Assembly: GCF_047729555.1 (NCBI RefSeq)
Contig: NZ_CP159825.1
Location: forward strand, 1,364,001 to 1,428,000
Length of the DNA stretch: 64,000 nt
Reading direction: 5' to 3'
Source of the DNA: Porticoccus sp905181945
GTDB lineage: Bacteria; Pseudomonadota; Gammaproteobacteria; Pseudomonadales; Porticoccaceae
Under the pieces are notes generated by a model that did no database searches, was not told where the DNA came from, and saw nothing but the letters and a program-made list of their open reading frames with translations. Below, one piece after another: positions 36,166-44,577 of the stretch. The translations under genes were made by a program, and so were the position numbers. The first letter of the stretch is position 1; every line of letters begins with the position of its first letter.

Positions 36166-37314
36166 TTATTTACCTTTTTTCCAATTATAAACATCGATGG
36201 GTTGAGTTATATCTCCCACATCGTTACCCCAAGCGTTTCTTTCGTAAGTAATTATTGCTGCCTGATCTAATTCTGACAGTTGGTCTCCAAAAGCCTGCAT
36301 CGCAGTTCCAGCTTGACCATTAACAATTATATCTATGTGTGCCTCTACCGGACCAACTGCAATCCCTTGACCAACTAGTGAGGGAAAGATACCAGGGATA
36401 CCCTGACCGTTAACCTGGTGACAACCAGCACAACTGCGGTTATATGCTACTTCTCCCTTCTCCATCAGCTCATCCATGGTAAACGTTTTATTAGTTAGCT
36501 CACGAATGGCGGCCTGCTCAACTTTCTTTTCAGCCAACCAGGTCTTGTATTCTTCTTTTTCAAGCACATTGACCACAATCGGCATGAAAGCATGGCCTTT
36601 ACCACACAGTTCTGTGCATTGCCCTCGATAAACACCAGGCTTTGTTACAGTTGCCGCTGCATCATTCACAAATCCAGGAATGGCGTCTCTTTTTACACCA
36701 AAGTCAGGAACCCACCAAGAATGAATAACATCATTGCCTGTAATTAAAAATCGTACTTTAGTGTTCACCGGTATCACGAGAGGCTCTGAGACCTCTTCAT
36801 GGTAATATTGGCCTTTTGGGGCTCTGTTATAAATTTCAGATTCTGGGGTAGTCAGCTCGCTCAGAAACTTGATATCTTCCCCTAGGTATTCATACTGCCA
36901 CTTCCACTGCAAACCAGTGACTTTAATGTCTATTTCGGCTTCTGACGTATCATAAACATCCAGCATTGTGGTGGTAGCAGGAATACACAACAGGATAAGA
37001 ATAACTGCAGGAACAGCAGTCCAGACTATCTCGGCTGTGGTATTTTCATGAAAATTTGCCGCAACAGCCCCACGAGACTTGCGATGTGCGTACATGGAAT
37101 AAAACATGACCGCGAAAACAAGCACGCCAGTGGCGGTGACTATCCAAAAAACAAGCATGTGAATATCGTAAATTGAATTGCTCACAGAGGTTACACCTCT
37201 GGGCATATTTGTTGCCCAACGCTTAGCTTCTTCTGCTACTGCCCCGCCTGATATGGCAAGTGCTATAACAGGGGCAAACAAAAGCGCGAAAAGCATTTTT
37301 GCTCTTCTTAACAT
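36166..37314 (-). CDS. coxB: Cytochrome c oxidase subunit II with fused C-terminal cytochrome c domain (caa3 type)
   Basis: Electron entry subunit. The 382-residue protein has a signal sequence, two membrane segments (about 45-70 and 90-112), the CuA domain with VIHSWWVPDFGVKRDAIPG near 195 and the ligand loop GQCTELCGKGHAFM near 235, then a C-terminal extension with a haem c site CAGCHQVNGQG near 300 and a methionine ligand likely in AGTAMQAFG. The fused cytochrome c makes this a caa3-type enzyme, so c4 or another soluble cytochrome can deliver electrons. First gene of its operon. Confidence 0.96.
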   Translation of the reverse strand: MLRRAKMLFALLFAPVIALAISGGAVAEEAKRWATNMPRGVTSVSNSIYDIHMLVFWIVTATGVLVFAVMFYSMYAHRKSRGAVAANFHENTTAEIVWTAVPAVILILLCIPATTTMLDVYDTSEAEIDIKVTGLQWKWQYEYLGEDIKFLSELTTPESEIYNRAPKGQYYHEEVSEPLVIPVNTKVRFLITGNDVIHSWWVPDFGVKRDAIPGFVNDAAATVTKPGVYRGQCTELCGKGHAFMPIVVNVLEKEEYKTWLAEKKVEQAAIRELTNKTFTMDELMEKGEVAYNRSCAGCHQVNGQGIPGIFPSLVGQGIAVGPVEAHIDIIVNGQAGTAMQAFGDQLSELDQAAIITYERNAWGNDVGDITQPIDVYNWKKGK

Positions 37315-37407
37315 CGCCCTATCTCCAATGAAAGTGATTGTTTAGATTCAGCTGTTGTTGGCACTCAAAACACTCATTGTGCTCAATGCCCTCAAAAACC
37401 AGCCAGT

Positions 37408-37433
37408 ATTATACCAAATTTTGGTAGCGCTAC
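37408..37433 (-). promoter_or_regulatory. Predicted extended -10 promoter upstream of coxB with overlapping palindromes
   Basis: On the minus strand TGGTATAAT is a perfect extended -10, about 95 bases ahead of coxB. Directly upstream lie the inverted repeats ACCAAAnTTTGGT (37413-37425) and GTAGCGCTAC (37424-37433), where the -35 would be. The -35 itself is weak, as expected for extended -10 promoters; the palindromes could bind a regulator. The rest of the 277-base gap (37315-37591) shows nothing further. Confidence 0.5.
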
Positions 37434-37591
37434 TCTAGTGTTTATAGTCAGTGTTTATATAAATTTGCTCTAACTGAAGACAATATCGATTATAAATATC
37501 AAATATAATGACACTGCATGCCGCTTCAGCGGATCTTGAAAGTTCTGTTTATTATCGGCGTTAAGAGCATGCGTCTTTCTCGAAAATAATA

Positions 37592-37837
37592 TCAATGCAG
37601 CTCCTTGGGGTCAACCAGCCTAACTGTTTGGGTCTCAGCCAGCTTCTCTTCTTTGCTGATATTAACTCTGGTTTCGACCTCTTTTGGGTCACTTTGCAAA
37701 AACATTTGATCTTTAAATCCACAGCTTACGCAGTGCCGATAGTCTCCTTCGCCTTCCTTAAAAATTGTTAACTTGTCCATTTCGCTACATCTTGGACATA
37801 TAGCGCCAGCAATAAAACGTTTTGTAGCTTTAAACAT
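37592..37837 (-). CDS. YheV-like zinc-ribbon protein
   Basis: Small putative metal-binding protein of unknown role. From ATG 37837 the 81-residue product begins MFKATKRFIAGAICPRC, close to the YheV start, and has two cysteine pairs, CPRC near 14 and CVSCGF near 38, forming a zinc ribbon; the tail is charged. The frame is open to 37885 but upstream residues are not conserved. Stands alone between coxB and a divergent carbonic anhydrase gene. Confidence 0.85.
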   Translation of the reverse strand: MFKATKRFIAGAICPRCSEMDKLTIFKEGEGDYRHCVSCGFKDQMFLQSDPKEVETRVNISKEEKLAETQTVRLVDPKELH

Positions 37838-37985
37838 AAAAAACCCTATCTCGGTAATATTTTTATCAGAGCGTAACGACATCACCCAACAAGCAAAAAA
37901 TTTTATTTTATATATAATAAAATAATCTGCGTCCTCTGAAGAGAGGTCTATTATAACGCTATCCTTTAGTTATCATGGAATTTAA

Positions 37986-38549
37986 ATGGCTAACAATATT
38001 CGATCTTATAAAGGAATGACTCCTGTTTTAGGAATAAAGGTGTATGTAGACCCCGCAGCTACTGTTATTGGAAACGTCACACTGGGTGATGATGCTTCTG
38101 TATGGCCAGGGGCAGTAATTCGCGGTGATATGCATAAAATAATTATAGGCAACCGATCTAACATTCAAGATAACGCTGTTCTACATATTACACATGTAAG
38201 CGCTTTCAACCCTAAAGGATGGCCCTTGACGGTGGGTGACGATGTTATCATTGGCCACGGGGCAATACTGCATGGCTGTACAATAGGAAGTCGAATTCTA
38301 GTCGGCAACGGTGCTATTGTGAACGATGGAGCCGTGATAGAAGACGAGGTTATTATCGGAGCAGGGACAGTGGTGCCTCCTGGGAAAAAACTAGAGAGCG
38401 GAAATATTTATGTCGGCAGTCCGTGCCGTTTGTTGCGCCAAACAACAGAAAAAGAACGCGCCTTTTTTGTTTACTCTCCGGCCAATTATGTGCTGCTCAA
38501 AGATCAGTATCTAAAAGAGATAAAACATGGTCTAAATAATAATGGCTAA
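37986..38549 (+). CDS. Gamma-class carbonic anhydrase-like protein (YrdA/CaiE family)
   Basis: Left-handed beta-helix hexapeptide-repeat protein of 187 residues. Repeats begin at YVDPAATVIGNVTLGDDASVWPGAVIRGD; the metal-ligand histidines appear as VLHITHVS near 61 and GHGAILHGC near 92, and the Arg/Gln positions (RGD, NIQDN) are kept. The family includes true gamma carbonic anhydrases and uncharacterised YrdA proteins; activity cannot be decided from sequence. In E. coli yrdA neighbours aroE and tsaC, as here. Confidence 0.9.
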   Translation: MANNIRSYKGMTPVLGIKVYVDPAATVIGNVTLGDDASVWPGAVIRGDMHKIIIGNRSNIQDNAVLHITHVSAFNPKGWPLTVGDDVIIGHGAILHGCTIGSRILVGNGAIVNDGAVIEDEVIIGAGTVVPPGKKLESGNIYVGSPCRLLRQTTEKERAFFVYSPANYVLLKDQYLKEIKHGLNNNG

Positions 38550-38601
38550 GCTGGCACGCTGGCTATTCGCAAATATTTTTGCTGCAACGCATGACTACAG
38601 G

Positions 38602-39423
38602 TCATATTTGATTTCTTAGTTTGGCAATTACTGACTGAGTTTCCGGTCTGACCCCTCGCCATATATAAAAAGATTCTGCCGCTTGCTCCACCAGCATGCC
38701 TAGGCCATCCGAAATTTCTATCGCGCCATTTTTTTGGGCCCAATCCAAAAATATAGGCTGCTCTGAACCATACATCATGTCATAACAGGCTGCATCTTTT
38801 GCCAATAAAGCCTTAGGTAGCGGCGGGAGCTCCCCTGACAAGGTGGCACTTGTCCCGTTGACCACTAAATCAAACTGTTGGCCTTCCAGCATGTGAAAGT
38901 CACAGCCCAACAAATATCCCATCTCAGCAAAAGCTTTAGACAGCTGCAATGCTTTTTCAATAGTACGATTAGCAATTACTACGTGCTGCGGCAATAATTC
39001 AAGCAGCGGCTCAAGCATTCCCCTCACCGCACCTCCGGCACCAAGCACAAGGATTTTTTTACCCTTTATTTGCCATCCAAGATTGCTAATCAGGTCTCGG
39101 ACTATGCCGGCGCCATCGGTTGTGTCCCCCAAAATTGTTCCATCACTCTGCATACTAAGCGTATTCACCGCACCGGCATGCCTAGCTCTAGCGGTTAGTC
39201 TCCCCGCATAGTCATATGCATCAAGCTTAAAAGGTACCGTGATATTGAGGCCTTTCCCTCCAGACGAAAAAAAAATATCTGCTGCCTTAGCAAAACAATC
39301 TATTTCCACTGTTTGTTTTTTATAGGAAATGTTTTCACCGGTCGCCACAGAAAAGGCAGCATGAATATCTGGGGACTTGCTATGTTCTACAGGGTTGCCA
39401 AAAACAGCGTAATTATCAAGCAT
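38602..39423 (-). CDS. aroE: Shikimate dehydrogenase AroE
   Basis: NADPH-dependent reduction of 3-dehydroshikimate in aromatic amino-acid synthesis. The 273-residue protein has AVFGNPVEHSKSPDIHAAF at the start, GLNITVPFKLDAYDYA near 60 with catalytic Lys, NTLSMQSDGTILGDTTDGAG near 86 with catalytic Asp, the Rossmann motif VLGAGGAVRGML near 126 and NGTSATLSGELPPLP near 188. Convergent with the carbonic anhydrase gene, downstream of hemF. Confidence 0.96.
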   Translation of the reverse strand: MLDNYAVFGNPVEHSKSPDIHAAFSVATGENISYKKQTVEIDCFAKAADIFFSSGGKGLNITVPFKLDAYDYAGRLTARARHAGAVNTLSMQSDGTILGDTTDGAGIVRDLISNLGWQIKGKKILVLGAGGAVRGMLEPLLELLPQHVVIANRTIEKALQLSKAFAEMGYLLGCDFHMLEGQQFDLVVNGTSATLSGELPPLPKALLAKDAACYDMMYGSEQPIFLDWAQKNGAIEISDGLGMLVEQAAESFYIWRGVRPETQSVIAKLRNQI

Positions 39424-39510
39424 AGGCTAGAGACCATTATGTTGCAGAGCTTTAAATACAGAATAAATTAATCAAAAAAAATTTCAACATACGTATATTT
39501 ACAACAGCGC

Positions 39511-40413
39511 TCATATCCAATCACGGTGTTGCAGGTAAACATCATACAATTCTGCTTCTGGGGAGTTTTTTGGCGGATGCCAGTCATACTCCCATCGGAC
39601 CATAGGCGGCAATGACATCAGGATGGATTCGACTCGACCGCCTGTTTGCAGACCAAACAGTGTGCCCCTGTCATAAACTAAATTAAATTCAACATACCGC
39701 CCTCGACGATAGAGCTGAAATTCCCTTTCTCTATCACCCCATGGTATCAATTTTCTACGCTGCACGATTGGCAAATAAGCATCTAAAAAACTATTGCCTA
39801 TTGAAGACATCAATCCAAAGCTATCATCAAAACCATACTGGTTAAGGTCATCGAAAAAAAGGCCTCCTACGCCTCTCGGCTCGTTGCGATGTTTGAGAAA
39901 AAAGTAATCATCGCACCATTTTTTTAGTCGAGGATAGACATCCTCTCCAAAAGGCTGGCAGGCTTCCTTTGCAATTTGATGCCAATGCTGACAATCATCA
40001 GTATTTCCATAATAAGGCGTTAAATCGTAACCGCCGCCAAACCACCATACAGGTGTTTCTCCTGGCTTCTCGGCCACAAAGAAACGCACGTTTGCGTGCG
40101 CGGTAGGCACATATGGATTTTCTGGATGCATAACTACAGAAACCCCCATGGCCTCAAACGATCTGCCCTCTAATTCTGGGCGTGCTGACGTAGCTGAAAC
40201 AGGCAGTTTTGCGCCGCGGACATGAGAAAAGTTAACGCCGCCTTTCTCAAACACACCGCCATCAGTAATTGTCCGACTGCAGCCCCCGCCGCCTTCTTCT
40301 CTGCTCCATTTATCTTCTTGAAACAAGGCCCTAGAATCCTCGGCCTGCAGGGCGATACAAATACGACTCTGCAAATCTAACAAGTATTCTTTTACTGCTG
40401 TTTTGTTTGTCAT
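39511..40413 (-). CDS. hemF: Oxygen-dependent coproporphyrinogen III oxidase HemF
   Basis: Converts coproporphyrinogen III to protoporphyrinogen IX using oxygen. The 300-residue protein has the family blocks GGGGCSRTITDGGVFEKGGVNFSHV near 36-60, NPYVPTAHANVRFF near 98, WWFGGGYDLTPYY near 118, KHRNEPRGVGGLFFDD near 172 and GRYVEFNLVYDRGTLFGLQTGGR near 235. With HemW, CyoE and CtaA in the window it fits a strictly or mainly aerobic haem economy. Confidence 0.97.
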   Translation of the reverse strand: MTNKTAVKEYLLDLQSRICIALQAEDSRALFQEDKWSREEGGGGCSRTITDGGVFEKGGVNFSHVRGAKLPVSATSARPELEGRSFEAMGVSVVMHPENPYVPTAHANVRFFVAEKPGETPVWWFGGGYDLTPYYGNTDDCQHWHQIAKEACQPFGEDVYPRLKKWCDDYFFLKHRNEPRGVGGLFFDDLNQYGFDDSFGLMSSIGNSFLDAYLPIVQRRKLIPWGDREREFQLYRRGRYVEFNLVYDRGTLFGLQTGGRVESILMSLPPMVRWEYDWHPPKNSPEAELYDVYLQHRDWI

Positions 40414-40487
40414 ACATTAATGCCAACTAAGAATTAAAAAAAATTTTGTATCGTCTCGACAGCGCGCCTGATAAAACTCCATTGGTT

Positions 40488-41054
40488 TTAACGTAAAACT
40501 GCACCCGTTTGTAAATGTTTAATTGACGTAGGGTTGGAGCTCTTTCCAAGCATGCCAGGTACCACGTAGTCTAGTTGTGTGCGAAAGTAGCTATTAAGTT
40601 TTAGCTTACTTTTTGCCGGAGGGAGCCCATGAGGATTTGCTGACGTTGAAACCAGCGGTCCATCAAACTCAGCACAAAGAGCTGCAGCAACTGGATGATC
40701 GGTTACACGCAGTGCTAGTGTTAGCCGACCCCCGGTTATCCATGGTGGGGCGACATTATTGTTAGGGACTAGCCATGTTTGTGGGCCCGGCCAGCTTTCT
40801 TGCAATTCGTCCAACTCTTGTGATGATATATCAGTCAGAAAGGGTTGAAATTGCTCAATGTCTTTGGCTATGAGAATGAGGCCCATTCCCCGTCGTCGTC
40901 GCTTCATGGTCAATATCTGCTCAACGGCGCTTTCAGAAAAAGGGCTGCACCCAAGCCCCCAAACAGCCTCAGTAGGGTAAGCAATAACACCATTGGCATT
41001 AAGAATGGTTGCGGCCTGCATGATTTGAAAAGAGTTACGATCAGGAGGAATCAT
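40488..41054 (-). CDS. tsaC: Threonylcarbamoyl-AMP synthase TsaC (YrdC/Sua5 family)
   Basis: Makes threonylcarbamoyl-AMP for the t6A modification of ANN-decoding tRNAs. The 188-residue protein has GVIAYPTEAVWGLGCSPF near 20, the K-R-x-R block MKRRRRGMGLILIA near 48, GPQTWLVPN near 88, LTLALRVTDHP near 110 and PLVSTSANPHG near 130. Short form without the Sua5 C-terminal domain, as in E. coli. 74 bases upstream of hemF and 13 bases after purE. Confidence 0.94.
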   Translation of the reverse strand: MIPPDRNSFQIMQAATILNANGVIAYPTEAVWGLGCSPFSESAVEQILTMKRRRRGMGLILIAKDIEQFQPFLTDISSQELDELQESWPGPQTWLVPNNNVAPPWITGGRLTLALRVTDHPVAAALCAEFDGPLVSTSANPHGLPPAKSKLKLNSYFRTQLDYVVPGMLGKSSNPTSIKHLQTGAVLR

Positions 41055-41067
41055 CGCGAGTAATTGT

Positions 41068-41574
41068 TCAACGGTTTTTTAGTTTCTCTTGCAGAGCGGC
41101 ATCTTTTGCAATGACTGCCTGAGCATTAGCCTCACGCTCGTTAATAAGGGCCTCGTGCAGCTTGGTGTTAGAAACTGCAATAATTTGTATTGCTAAATAA
41201 GCTGCATTTTTCGCTCCAGCCTTACCTATAGCAACGGTGGCAACAGGTATTCCGCCTGGCATCTGTACTGTGGAAAGCAGGGAATCAAGGCCATCCATGG
41301 AGGTGGCAATAGGGACTCCGATGACCGGACGAAGAGTATTTGCTGCCACAGCACCTGCTAGATGTGCAGCCATTCCTGCTGCACAAATGAAAGCTGCGCA
41401 GCCTCTTTTGTCTGCCTCTTTGACAAAACTGTGTGTTGCTTCAGGAGTGCGGTGGGCAGAAGCTATTTTAACCTCAAGGGGAATATCAAATTTTTGCAAA
41501 GTCTCGATACATGACTCCATCACGGGCAAATCGGAATCCGAACCCATAAGAATTGCAACAAATGGCTTACTCAT
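41068..41574 (-). CDS. purE: N5-carboxyaminoimidazole ribonucleotide mutase PurE
   Basis: Purine synthesis enzyme moving the carboxyl group of N5-CAIR to give CAIR. ATG 41574 (MSKPFVAILMGSDSDLPVM) is preceded by AAGGAA eight bases away; the frame opens at 41631 but the extra residues are not conserved. The 168-residue protein has SAHRTPE near 42, AGMAAHLAGAVA near 67 and the C-terminal GVPI..GLDSLLSTVQMPGGIPVATVAIG near 95-123. No purK follows; the partner gene is not in the window. Confidence 0.95.
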   Translation of the reverse strand: MSKPFVAILMGSDSDLPVMESCIETLQKFDIPLEVKIASAHRTPEATHSFVKEADKRGCAAFICAAGMAAHLAGAVAANTLRPVIGVPIATSMDGLDSLLSTVQMPGGIPVATVAIGKAGAKNAAYLAIQIIAVSNTKLHEALINEREANAQAVIAKDAALQEKLKNR

Positions 41575-41660
41575 TGTGTATAATTCCTTAATTATTTGTA
41601 TAAAGCAGCATATGTTAGCAGTGGTTAACACCTAATGGCCAGAAACTCGTTAAAAACAAT

Positions 41661-42176
41661 ATGTCATTACTAAATATTCTTGAATTTCCCGACGCGCGCC
41701 TTCGCACAGTAGCCAAACCTGTTGCAAAGATAGACGAGGCTGCCAAAAAACTAATCGGTGATATGTTGGAAACAATGTATGCGGCTGATGGGGTTGGTCT
41801 AGCCGCCACACAAGTTAATGTTCATTTGCGTATAATAGTGATCGACTTACAGAGGGATGGCGGCGATCCGCTGATATTAGTTAATCCAGAAATTGAGGTA
41901 TTAGATCAATCGACATGCCCAACTGAAGAGGGGTGTCTCTCTGTTCCTGGATTCACTGAAACTGTTAATCGTCCCGAAAATGTTCGCGTAAGGGCTCTGA
42001 ACAAAGAAGGTCAGGCTTTTGAGCTTGAGCCCCAGGGGTTGCTAGCCGTATGTATACAACACGAAATTGATCATCTAAATGGAAGGTTGTTTGTAGACTA
42101 CCTCTCCTCCTTCAAACAAGAGCGACTCAAAAAAAAAATGATAAAGCAGCGTCGTCAAGATAATCCGTCATCATAA
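41661..42176 (+). CDS. def: Peptide deformylase Def
   Basis: Metalloenzyme removing the formyl group from nascent proteins. The 171-residue protein shows all three motifs: GVGLAATQVN near 44, EEGCLSVPG near 88 with the cysteine ligand, and QHEIDHLNGRLFVDYL near 131 with HExxH. First of def-fmt-rsmB, divergent from purE. Confidence 0.97.
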   Translation: MSLLNILEFPDARLRTVAKPVAKIDEAAKKLIGDMLETMYAADGVGLAATQVNVHLRIIVIDLQRDGGDPLILVNPEIEVLDQSTCPTEEGCLSVPGFTETVNRPENVRVRALNKEGQAFELEPQGLLAVCIQHEIDHLNGRLFVDYLSSFKQERLKKKMIKQRRQDNPSS

Positions 42177-42185
42177 TGGTTAAGT

Positions 42186-43169
42186 ATGAGAGCCGAGGGG
42201 GGGAGACCATTGCGCATTGTATTTGCTGGCACCCCTGAATTTGCCGTCCAACACCTCAAGGTGCTTTTAGGTAATGATAGCGCTCATGAGGTTGTTGCTG
42301 TTTATACGCAACCAGATCGTCCAGCGGGTCGAGGGAAAAAGCTCGCCTCTAGCCCAGTAAAGACCTTAGCCGAAATAATGGGGCTGCCGGTATACCAGCC
42401 CATAAGTCTCAAAGACCCTGAACAGCAACTGATCTTAACCAGCCTCAGGCCTGATTTAATAGTTGTTGTTGCCTATGGCTTGCTGCTACCACCAAAAATT
42501 TTGAATATACCTAAATATGGCTGCGTCAATGTGCACGCATCGCTTCTGCCTCGATGGAGAGGTGCGGCGCCAATACAAAGAGCCATAGAGGCAGGAGACA
42601 CCAAAAGCGGCGTCACTATTATGCAAATGGATACAGGGCTCGACACGGGCGATATGCTAAATTTTGTAGAATGTAAAATAGCCTCTGATGAAACTGGGGG
42701 TTCTCTTCAGAACAAAATGTCAGCTATAGGGCCGTCCGCTTTACTGCATACACTAGAAAAAATAGCGCGGGGAGAGAGCGTTCCGGTCAAGCAAGATAGC
42801 GCCTTGAGTACTTACGCAGCAAAGCTTACTAAAGGTGAAGCTTTTTTGGACTGGTCAATGCCAGCCGAAAGACTCTCTCGAAAAATTTTAGCGTTCAACC
42901 CTTCTCAGGTTGCTTGCACCACTCTAAACAACGAGCATGTTCGAATTTGGCACGCAGAACCCAGTATTGCCTGTGAAGCTGTTATTCCTGGAACCATAAT
43001 AAGCACCAATAATGATGGCATCCAGGTAGGTACAGGACAAGGAAGCCTGCTGATAACGCAACTTCAATTGCCTGGAAAAAACCGCTTACAAGCATCAGAA
43101 GTACTACGATCCAAAGCAGTTTATTTCTCTCCTGGTAACATCTTTGGGCAAAAGGCTGATGATCAGTGA
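42186..43169 (+). CDS. fmt: Methionyl-tRNA formyltransferase Fmt
   Basis: Formylates initiator Met-tRNA. The 327-residue protein has RIVFAGTPEFAVQHL near 10, YTQPDRPAGRGKKL near 40, NVHASLLPRWRGAAPIQRAI near 112 with the catalytic Asn/His and TIMQMDTGLDTGDML near 139 with the catalytic Asp; the C-terminal anticodon-side domain follows from about 210. Start is uncertain: ATG 42186 gives a normal-length N-terminus but a weak SD, while TTG 42210 is preceded closely by a GGGGGGGAG purine run. Nine bases after def. Confidence 0.95.
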   Translation: MRAEGGRPLRIVFAGTPEFAVQHLKVLLGNDSAHEVVAVYTQPDRPAGRGKKLASSPVKTLAEIMGLPVYQPISLKDPEQQLILTSLRPDLIVVVAYGLLLPPKILNIPKYGCVNVHASLLPRWRGAAPIQRAIEAGDTKSGVTIMQMDTGLDTGDMLNFVECKIASDETGGSLQNKMSAIGPSALLHTLEKIARGESVPVKQDSALSTYAAKLTKGEAFLDWSMPAERLSRKILAFNPSQVACTTLNNEHVRIWHAEPSIACEAVIPGTIISTNNDGIQVGTGQGSLLITQLQLPGKNRLQASEVLRSKAVYFSPGNIFGQKADDQ

Positions 43170-44491
43170 ATCCTCGCATCGCTGCAGTGCATATCATTAC
43201 CAGCATACTTCACGATGAAGGATCTCTTAGTACGCTGGTTCCGCACTATGTCTCAAAAGTAGCCGAATCTGATCGCGCCCTGATGCAGCAGCTGTGTTAT
43301 GGCACCCTTCGTTATTACCCTATGCTATTAACCTATCTGGATATTTTGCTAAAAAAACCTTTTAAAAACAAAGATCAAGATCTTGAAGCGGTGATCGCGT
43401 GCTCTATTTATCAACTATTAGAAACACGTATTCCTCCCCATGCGGCCGTCAACGAGGCCGCTGATGCATGCAAAGCATTAAAAAAACCATGGGCGACAGG
43501 ATTGGTAAACGCAGTATTACGTCGTTTTCTGCGTGAACGAACACAGTTAGATTCAAGTTTAGAGAAAAACTTAGTTTTTCAGACTGCGCACCCGGACTGG
43601 CTAGTTAAGCTCTGGCAAGAAGCGTGGCCTGAACATCTCGATGCAATTATTGAAGCAAGCAATTCACAGCCGCCCATGACCCTTAGGGTAAATCAGAACC
43701 AAACCAATCAAAATCAATATCTAAATCTACTCAAAAAGGCAGAGATTGCTGCTATTGCAACACTGGTTAGCTGTGATGGGATTTCTTTAGGGCGCCCTTT
43801 AGACGTAACACAGTTGCCTGGGTTTTTAGATGGCGCTGTTAGCGTTCAAGATGAAGCAGCACAATTGTCTGCTCATTTACTTAATTTAAGTGCTGGCCAA
43901 AGGATTCTTGATGCTTGCTGCGCTCCTGGTGGAAAAACCTGTCATATTTTAGAAGTGCTTGAAAAAAAATATGCACAAGGTAGTACTGTAACAGCCGTTG
44001 ATGTTTCAAAAAAACGACTGGAGCGCGTAAAATCTAATTTAGACCGACTGGGATTGCAGGCTCAACTGATTGCCTGTGATGTCCTTGAAACACAGGACTG
44101 GTGGGACGGAAAACCCTTTGATCGTATTCTGCTTGACGCTCCTTGTTCGGCTACAGGAGTGATTCGTCGTCATCCTGATGTGAAACTACTGCGCAAACCG
44201 ACAGATATTGATAAGCTAGCCATATTGCAATTGGCGCTACTAAAAGCACTCTGGCCCCTACTAAAGGAAGGCGGGATTCTGTTATACGCCACATGTTCTA
44301 TATTGCCGCAGGAAAATGATATGGTAATTTTAAAGTTTGTTCATTCCACACCAGAGGCAGCTTTAGAAACAATAGATCTTGATATTGGCACGAAGACCTC
44401 AAGCGGGCGTCAGCTGCTTCCAAAGCTCGGGGGCCATGATGGTTTTTATTATGCTCGGCTGCGGAAAAACAAAAAACCCCTGAAGCTATAG
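43166..44491 (+). CDS. rsmB: 16S rRNA (cytosine967-C5)-methyltransferase RsmB
   Basis: Methylates C967 of 16S rRNA. The 441-residue protein has an N-terminal NusB-like helical domain (about 1-140, with HAAVNEAADACKAL near 92) and a C-terminal SAM methyltransferase with DACCAPGGKTCHILE near 250, the motif IV cysteine in DAPCSATGVIRRHPDV near 330 and the catalytic cysteine in LLYATCSILPQEN near 377. Start is GTG overlapping the fmt stop (GTGA). Confidence 0.95.
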   Translation: MNPRIAAVHIITSILHDEGSLSTLVPHYVSKVAESDRALMQQLCYGTLRYYPMLLTYLDILLKKPFKNKDQDLEAVIACSIYQLLETRIPPHAAVNEAADACKALKKPWATGLVNAVLRRFLRERTQLDSSLEKNLVFQTAHPDWLVKLWQEAWPEHLDAIIEASNSQPPMTLRVNQNQTNQNQYLNLLKKAEIAAIATLVSCDGISLGRPLDVTQLPGFLDGAVSVQDEAAQLSAHLLNLSAGQRILDACCAPGGKTCHILEVLEKKYAQGSTVTAVDVSKKRLERVKSNLDRLGLQAQLIACDVLETQDWWDGKPFDRILLDAPCSATGVIRRHPDVKLLRKPTDIDKLAILQLALLKALWPLLKEGGILLYATCSILPQENDMVILKFVHSTPEAALETIDLDIGTKTSSGRQLLPKLGGHDGFYYARLRKNKKPLKL

Positions 44492-44577
44492 TAAATAGTG
44501 TTTATGGATGCATTAAGTAGTGTTAAAAAGCCAATAACACAAATCACGCTATTGATGGGCGTTAAGGACTATCTGTT

